DNA of 64,000 nt from SB15 sp964639245 (GTDB taxonomy: Bacteria > Chloroflexota > Anaerolineae > Aggregatilineales > J027). The stretch spans positions 62,001 to 126,000 of the forward strand of contig CAZXCU010000013.1 in NCBI GenBank assembly GCA_964639245.1. The letters run 5' to 3'. A program made the position numbers and the translations under genes. Of the stretch, positions 60,382-64,000 are shown in pieces; the first letter of the stretch is position 1, and each line of letters starts with the position of its first letter. Under the pieces are notes generated by a model. The model had not been told where the DNA came from and did not search any database. It saw only the letters and a list, made by a program, of their open reading frames with translations.

Positions 60382-61292
60382 GCCAATGGGATCGGGTTGA
60401 ACGGTTGTTGGGGGCAGAAACGCTCACTTATTTAAAAACACGCAAGGTCGCAGTCATCGGGTTGGGTTCTGGTGGTGGATTCGTGGCGATGGGGTTGGCA
60501 ATGAGTGGCGTTTCGGACTTTGTGTTGATTGATGATGATGTCATTGAGGCACATAATGTGGTGCGTCATGTGGCAAGTCATCATGACATCGGCAAACCCA
60601 AAGTCGAAGTCGTGGCGGAACTTATCCACAAACAAAATCTTGAAGCCCATGTTCAGCCTATCAAGGGGCGCATCGAAAATCACCTTGCGGCACTGGATGG
60701 CGTGCATCTGGTCATCTGTGCGGTGGACGGTGAAGGGACAAAATTTCTGATTAATGACCTTTGCCTGAAAAAAAATCTCTCCGTAATTTATGCGGGGGTG
60801 TATGAGCGCGGGGAGGGCGGGGATGTGACCGTTATCAAACCGTATGACGGGCCATGTTATGCGTGTTGGGCTTCGACCTTGCGCGAAGGTCACATGACTC
60901 CCTCTCCCGATGGCAGTGGCGAATTAGATTATGGGCTGATTAACGAGGCAGGCACACTGGATGCCGAACCCGGTTTATGGCTGCATGTGGTGCGGGTGGC
61001 GGCAACACAGGCAGATATGGCCTTAAATACGCTGATTGAGGGACAGCCCGCCCACCGACATCTGCCGGGCAATACGGTGATTCTTGCCAACGGAGAGCTT
61101 GAAATTTTTGAAGGCCACCGCACCCCACCCTACAGCGCCGAATGGGTGACGATTCAGCGTAACCCTGATTGTCTGGTATGCGGCGGTAAATATCTGGAAT
61201 CGGCGGTAGAAACCCTATCACTTGACTCTTTTGCCAGCGATATGATTTCATTTGAAGACGAGGATGACCTCGCAGGAGCAAACGCACAATGA
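60378..61292 (+). CDS. ThiF/E1-like adenylating enzyme
   Basis: The 304-residue protein has an E1/ThiF/MoeB Rossmann fold: VAVIGLGSGGGFVAMGLAMS (about residue 24), the Asp run LIDDDVIEAHNVVRH with the conserved Asn/Arg, GKPKVEV, and VICAVDGE. Two CxxC pairs (CYACW and CLVCGG) would hold a zinc ion. A C-terminal acidic tail follows. I start at ATG 60378, where it overlaps the JAB-like gene stop as ATGA, with GGAGAG upstream. It would activate the C-terminus of a ubiquitin-like protein for the E2. Confidence 0.85.
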   Translation: MSQWDRVERLLGAETLTYLKTRKVAVIGLGSGGGFVAMGLAMSGVSDFVLIDDDVIEAHNVVRHVASHHDIGKPKVEVVAELIHKQNLEAHVQPIKGRIENHLAALDGVHLVICAVDGEGTKFLINDLCLKKNLSVIYAGVYERGEGGDVTVIKPYDGPCYACWASTLREGHMTPSPDGSGELDYGLINEAGTLDAEPGLWLHVVRVAATQADMALNTLIEGQPAHRHLPGNTVILANGELEIFEGHRTPPYSAEWVTIQRNPDCLVCGGKYLESAVETLSLDSFASDMISFEDEDDLAGANAQ

Positions 61293-61606
61293 CGGACGAA
61301 ATTAAAAATCCTGAAAATCCGCTTGAACCGCCGATGGCAGAACCCCCTAAAGAAGAAGAGGTGGTGGTCGTCAATAGTGCGGTGAAAACGCCCGAAGAAA
61401 AAGCGGCGGAAGAAGAAGACCTGAAACCGCGTCTGGAAAGATTAGGGGGAGAACCCGCGCCAGACATCACGCCGGAAGAATTTGCCCGTTTGCAACAGTC
61501 GGGTCAGATTCACATTGACCCGCGTGGACGGGTGCGGTCAGGTCGCCCTACCGAAGAAGATGCTGGAGTATCCTTGAGAAAACGTCGTGCCTGGTATCGC
61601 CCATAA
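61289..61606 (+). CDS. Small acidic protein at the end of the E2/JAB/E1 operon
   Basis: The 105-residue protein is Glu/Pro-rich in its first 65 residues and probably disordered. A short ordered-looking end follows (EEFARLQQSGQIHIDPRGRV, then RKRRAWYRP). It has no Gly-Gly tail and no obvious beta-grasp pattern, so it is not a standard ubiquitin-like protein. Its ATG overlaps the E1-like stop by four bases with AGGAG upstream, so it is certainly co-translated. It could be a substrate, adaptor or atypical modifier. Confidence 0.7.
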   Translation: MTDEIKNPENPLEPPMAEPPKEEEVVVVNSAVKTPEEKAAEEEDLKPRLERLGGEPAPDITPEEFARLQQSGQIHIDPRGRVRSGRPTEEDAGVSLRKRRAWYRP

Positions 61607-62234
61607 ACTCACCCTAGAAACCATTCGCTGTGCTTTGACCTTGCCCGATTTTGATGCCATCGAAGCACAGCGCAAAATGGCTCCGATTGCACGGGCAATC
61701 CAGCGGCCTGAATCACGGGAAGGGCAAGCGCGGTTAGCCGCCACTTTGCTACTGCTCTACCCGATTCATGACCAGCTGCATTTTGTCCTGACACGTCGCC
61801 CTGAAACCTTTAAAAATCATGCCGGGCAAATTTCGCTGCCCGGTGGACGGCATGAACTGCATGAAACTTTCCAGCAGACCGCCCTGCGAGAAACCTATGA
61901 AGAAATCGGCATTCCGATTCAAGAAATTGAAATGCTGGGTGCGTTACACGATTTATACATCCCGCCTAGTGATTTTCAGGTGTATCCCTTTGTCGGATAC
62001 ATGCCGCACCGCCCGCTTGAATGGAAATTTGACCTCAATGAAGTGGCGGAAGTCATCGAATGTCCGCTTGCAGTGCTGCTGGATGACGATATTAAGCATC
62101 GCGGCATGACCGAAATTCGCGGGTTGTCCTTTGAAATTTGCTGGTATCAGGTTGGGCAGCATCAAGTGTGGGGTGCCACCGCTATTATGCTGTCGGAGTT
62201 GGAGTGGCGACTCCGCCGTTGTCTGTCTGGGTAG
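61587..62234 (+). CDS. Nudix hydrolase, CoA pyrophosphatase-like
   Basis: The 215-residue protein has the CoA-pyrophosphatase extension LTRRPETFKNHAGQISLPGG directly before a full Nudix box (GGRHELHETFQQTALRETYE continuing EIGI), with all metal-binding Glu residues present. The family cleaves CoA and related dinucleotide compounds. It starts with GTG 61587 inside the end of the small acidic gene (20-base overlap), so it is the last gene of that operon. A direct part in conjugation is not evident. Confidence 0.9.
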   Translation: MPGIAHKLTLETIRCALTLPDFDAIEAQRKMAPIARAIQRPESREGQARLAATLLLLYPIHDQLHFVLTRRPETFKNHAGQISLPGGRHELHETFQQTALRETYEEIGIPIQEIEMLGALHDLYIPPSDFQVYPFVGYMPHRPLEWKFDLNEVAEVIECPLAVLLDDDIKHRGMTEIRGLSFEICWYQVGQHQVWGATAIMLSELEWRLRRCLSG

Positions 62235-62245
62235 GAACGTTCATT

Positions 62246-62488
62246 TTAGGCTTCCTGCATCCGGCGCACCGCATCTGCCGCGCAAAAATGGGCGAAAAGC
62301 AAATGCAGCGGCACAACACACAATAACCCGATGCCTGTGGCGGCCCCAACCGCCCCACCAATGATTGTCCAGAGGAGACCGGCGATAAAATAGGCCAGCG
62401 CTTTGGCAGGCGCACCCGCGAACAAATGCCCCACGCCAAAAACACCTAACACCGAACAGACAAAACTTATTCCGTAAATAAGACACAT
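62246..62488 (-). CDS. Small membrane protein (TM2-like)
   Basis: The 80-residue protein has two or three membrane segments with VFGVGHLFAGAPAKALAYFI, a pattern like TM2-domain proteins (Gly-rich first helix, then a turn and a second helix). AAGGAT precedes the ATG by eight bases, and the gene lies six bases after the anti-sigma candidate. It is probably co-transcribed with the sigma operon. Confidence 0.7.
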   Translation of the reverse strand: MCLIYGISFVCSVLGVFGVGHLFAGAPAKALAYFIAGLLWTIIGGAVGAATGIGLLCVVPLHLLFAHFCAADAVRRMQEA

Positions 62489-62494
62489 GGCGTT

Positions 62495-63067
62495 TTATCC
62501 TTCTGATTTGGACACTTTTTGTCTGCGTACAATTCGTACCCAGAGAAAAATCAAGGGAATGCCTAAAATCAGGATGAACAGCACAAAGGGTGTGGCATCC
62601 CCTAACACACTACCCAGCGCATCCAACACACTGCCAACGGCGGTACTAATTTCGCCAATCGCTCGGGCCACATTTCGATACACCCACGACCAATTGAGGG
62701 CAATCAATGTCACCAATAGCAAGGCTAAAATGACCAGAAAAATGGCAAAGCCCGCGCTGACACTTAATCCCAGTGCCAAGCCCAAACCCGCACTAGGTCG
62801 TAGGACATAGGGGGTGCGTTCTTTGAGCATCGCCAAGACACGATCTGCAAAACCGGCACGTGGGGCAGCCATCGGTGCGGATTCAAGGAGTTGGTCAACC
62901 ATTCTCATCCGAAGCGGTTGTAATTCTTGGGTAGCAGAAGCCTGTAACCGCGCCCGACGACCCGCATTTTCATCCAGTGCGGGGGATGCTTCGGACTCGG
63001 CCTGTGCGTCTTCCTGCTGCCACTGCAAATCGTCATCTTGAGGTTGTAAGTTGAATTGATTGCTCAT
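62495..63067 (-). CDS. Predicted membrane anti-sigma-type protein
   Basis: The 190-residue protein has an N-terminal cytoplasmic region of about 90 residues (acidic start, then a helix around PLRMRMVDQLLESAPMAAPR and GFADRVLAML) and two or three membrane segments. Its ATG overlaps the sigma factor stop (TAATG), the usual place for an anti-sigma gene. The zinc-binding HxxxCxxC of the common ZAS class is absent, so if it is an anti-sigma factor it is of a different type. Function is inferred from position and layout. Confidence 0.6.
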   Translation of the reverse strand: MSNQFNLQPQDDDLQWQQEDAQAESEASPALDENAGRRARLQASATQELQPLRMRMVDQLLESAPMAAPRAGFADRVLAMLKERTPYVLRPSAGLGLALGLSVSAGFAIFLVILALLLVTLIALNWSWVYRNVARAIGEISTAVGSVLDALGSVLGDATPFVLFILILGIPLIFLWVRIVRRQKVSKSEG

Positions 63068-63675
63068 TATTCTTCGCTAAATTGGCTTTCCAATGCACTC
63101 ACTAATTCGGGCGCGGTTTCCTCTAGTTGTTTTGCCAATGCCTGCCGCGCCCGGAACAATCGGCTTTTGACCGCGCTTTCGCTGGTGGAAAGCATTTCGG
63201 CAATTTCGGTATAGGAAAGGTCATACCAGTAGCGCAAAACGACCACCAAGCGATATTCAGGACTCAAGCCATCCAGCAGTTGCTGAATCACTTGGCTGCG
63301 TTCTCTGGCGATGGCGGCGGCTTCTGGCCCTAATTCGTCACTGGTCAAGGCGGGATGCGGGGGCAGGGGTTCTTCCAATGAAAGATAGGTCAAACGGCGT
63401 TTTCGCAGGCGGTCAATGCAATGATTCGAAGTAATTGACAGCAGCCATGTTTTAAAGGAGCGTGTCGTATCATATCGGTTCAAATGCGAATACGCCTTTA
63501 AAAATGCCTCCTGTGCTGCATCCTCGGCTTCGCCTGCTTCGCCTAACATCCGATACGCCAAGTTAAACACCGGACGTTCGTACAGGCGCACGAGTTCCCC
63601 AAAAGCATCAAGGTCGCCCGCCAGCGCTTTTTCTATCCAGATGAGATCTTGGTTTTCTACAACATCAATAGACAC
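63067..63675 (-). CDS. ECF RNA polymerase sigma factor
   Basis: The 202-residue sigma-70 family protein of the ECF group has region 2 with ELVRLYERPVFNLAYRMLG, AEDAAQEAFLKAYSHL and FKTWLLSITSNHCIDRLRKR. It has region 4 with LSPEYRLVVVLRYWYDLSYT and then EIAEMLSTSESAVKSRLFRA. It directs RNA polymerase to stress or envelope genes. The downstream overlapping gene is the likely anti-sigma factor. An ECF-like promoter lies at 63711-63736, which suggests that it drives its own operon. Confidence 0.95.
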   Translation of the reverse strand: MSIDVVENQDLIWIEKALAGDLDAFGELVRLYERPVFNLAYRMLGEAGEAEDAAQEAFLKAYSHLNRYDTTRSFKTWLLSITSNHCIDRLRKRRLTYLSLEEPLPPHPALTSDELGPEAAAIARERSQVIQQLLDGLSPEYRLVVVLRYWYDLSYTEIAEMLSTSESAVKSRLFRARQALAKQLEETAPELVSALESQFSEE

Positions 63676-63710
63676 AAGCAGTATTCCAGCGTTCTAACCT
63701 ATCTCAACTA

Positions 63711-63736
63711 TACGCCCAATAGAGAAAAATGTTGCG
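63711..63736 (-). promoter_or_regulatory. Candidate ECF-type promoter of the sigma operon
   Basis: On the minus strand CGCAAC (63731-63736) is followed after exactly 16 bases by CGTA (63711-63714), close to the TGAAAC-N16-CGTA consensus of SigW-like factors. It lies 36 bases before the sigma factor ATG. Confidence 0.5.
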
Positions 63737-63754
63737 GGTGATTGTACTAAAAGA

Positions 63755-63789
63755 CACAAAAAAGCGGTGAGATTTCTTAGTCACCGCTT
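63755..63789 (-). terminator. Terminator of the SH3b-type gene
   Basis: On the minus strand AAGCGGTGA pairs with TCACCGCTT (63762-63789) and is followed by TTTTTTGTGT. Confidence 0.88.
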
Positions 63790-63818
63790 ACAGGAATTTC
63801 ATTTTGAGGGGCGTGTCC

Positions 63819-64000
63819 CTAGCGGATGGGCAAATCCATCACCCGCCCATTGGTGAGACGAATGAACGGAGAATAGGCCCAACCTTCAATGCCATCAAAG
63901 GAAACGTAGAACCATGACCCGCTTGAGTTACGTCCCAGAATGCGGAAACGTCCATCCAACGGAATTAATCCCAGTTGTTCTCCGGTACGGGGTGCAGAAC
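63819..64000 (-). CDS. SH3b-type domain protein (partial, only C-terminus in window)
   Basis: Minus-strand translation from 63999 gives 59 residues to a TAG at 63819: RTGEQLGLIPLDGRFRILGR, then SGSWFYVSFDGIEGWAY and a short end. This is the pattern of a bacterial SH3 (SH3b) domain, usual in exported cell-wall proteins. The start and the rest of the protein lie beyond the window. A terminator follows. Confidence 0.75.
   Translation of the reverse strand, partial: SAPRTGEQLGLIPLDGRFRILGRNSSGSWFYVSFDGIEGWAYSPFIRLTNGRVMDLPIR

Overview
The window is dense bacterial chromosome of moderate GC with short gaps and many start/stop overlaps. Gene content points to Chloroflexota, probably an Anaerolineae-like lineage. 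This is an inference from the archaeal-style NurA/HAS-barrel/Mre11/Rad50 set, many exported proteins with Thr/Pro-rich linkers, an ALDH16-type double aldehyde dehydrogenase, and an E2/JAB/E1 operon. No phage, IS element or CRISPR array was seen.

Layout. 1-3.7 kb: an ABC-2 exporter (permease cut by the window edge), lgt, a CDP-alcohol phosphatidyltransferase and tRNA-Pro(CGG). 3.8-7.8 kb: a heterodimeric ABC exporter behind a long structured leader that encodes a 14-residue peptide. 7.8-12.6 kb: a secreted clan GH-A glycosidase, a GAF protein, coaBC and a membrane protein. 12.6-20.3 kb: an arginine operon, argC-B-D-G-J-H plus a GNAT gene, preceded by what reads as a complete ribosome-mediated attenuator (an Arg-rich leader peptide, an antiterminator arm and an intrinsic terminator). 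20.3-24.6 kb: an acyltransferase, an MFS exporter, a lectin-like protein, cdsA and a Gp49-type toxin. 24.6-27 kb: a Met/His-rich secreted protein with a two-component system. 27-37 kb: envelope functions, including a transglutaminase membrane protein, a LysM lipoprotein, and a minus-strand run of ycgR, ycgQ, a TolB-like protein, a TlpA-like thioredoxin, a second Lgt-like protein and an LCP protein.

37-46 kb: DNA end processing, with nurA and a HAS-barrel gene, then mre11, a lipoprotein and rad50 joined with no spacing, then a Uma2-type nuclease; an M28 peptidase is interposed on the other strand. 46-54 kb: surface proteins (an FGE-like protein, a Thr/Pro-rich protein, an HhH protein, an SGNH hydrolase, an L,D-transpeptidase), a sugar isomerase-like protein and a K+ channel. 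54-57.7 kb: deoC and ALDH16. 58-62.2 kb: a membrane protein, then E2-like, JAB-like and E1-like proteins, a small acidic protein and a Nudix hydrolase. 62.2-63.7 kb: an ECF sigma factor, its presumed membrane anti-sigma factor and a small membrane protein. The last 180 bases hold the end of an SH3b-type protein.

The strongest points for follow-up are the E2/JAB/E1 operon, which resembles bacterial ubiquitin-like conjugation systems but has no obvious ubiquitin-like protein and an altered JAMM motif; the arginine attenuator; the ABC leader; and the solo HAS-barrel beside NurA with a lipoprotein gene wedged between mre11 and rad50.
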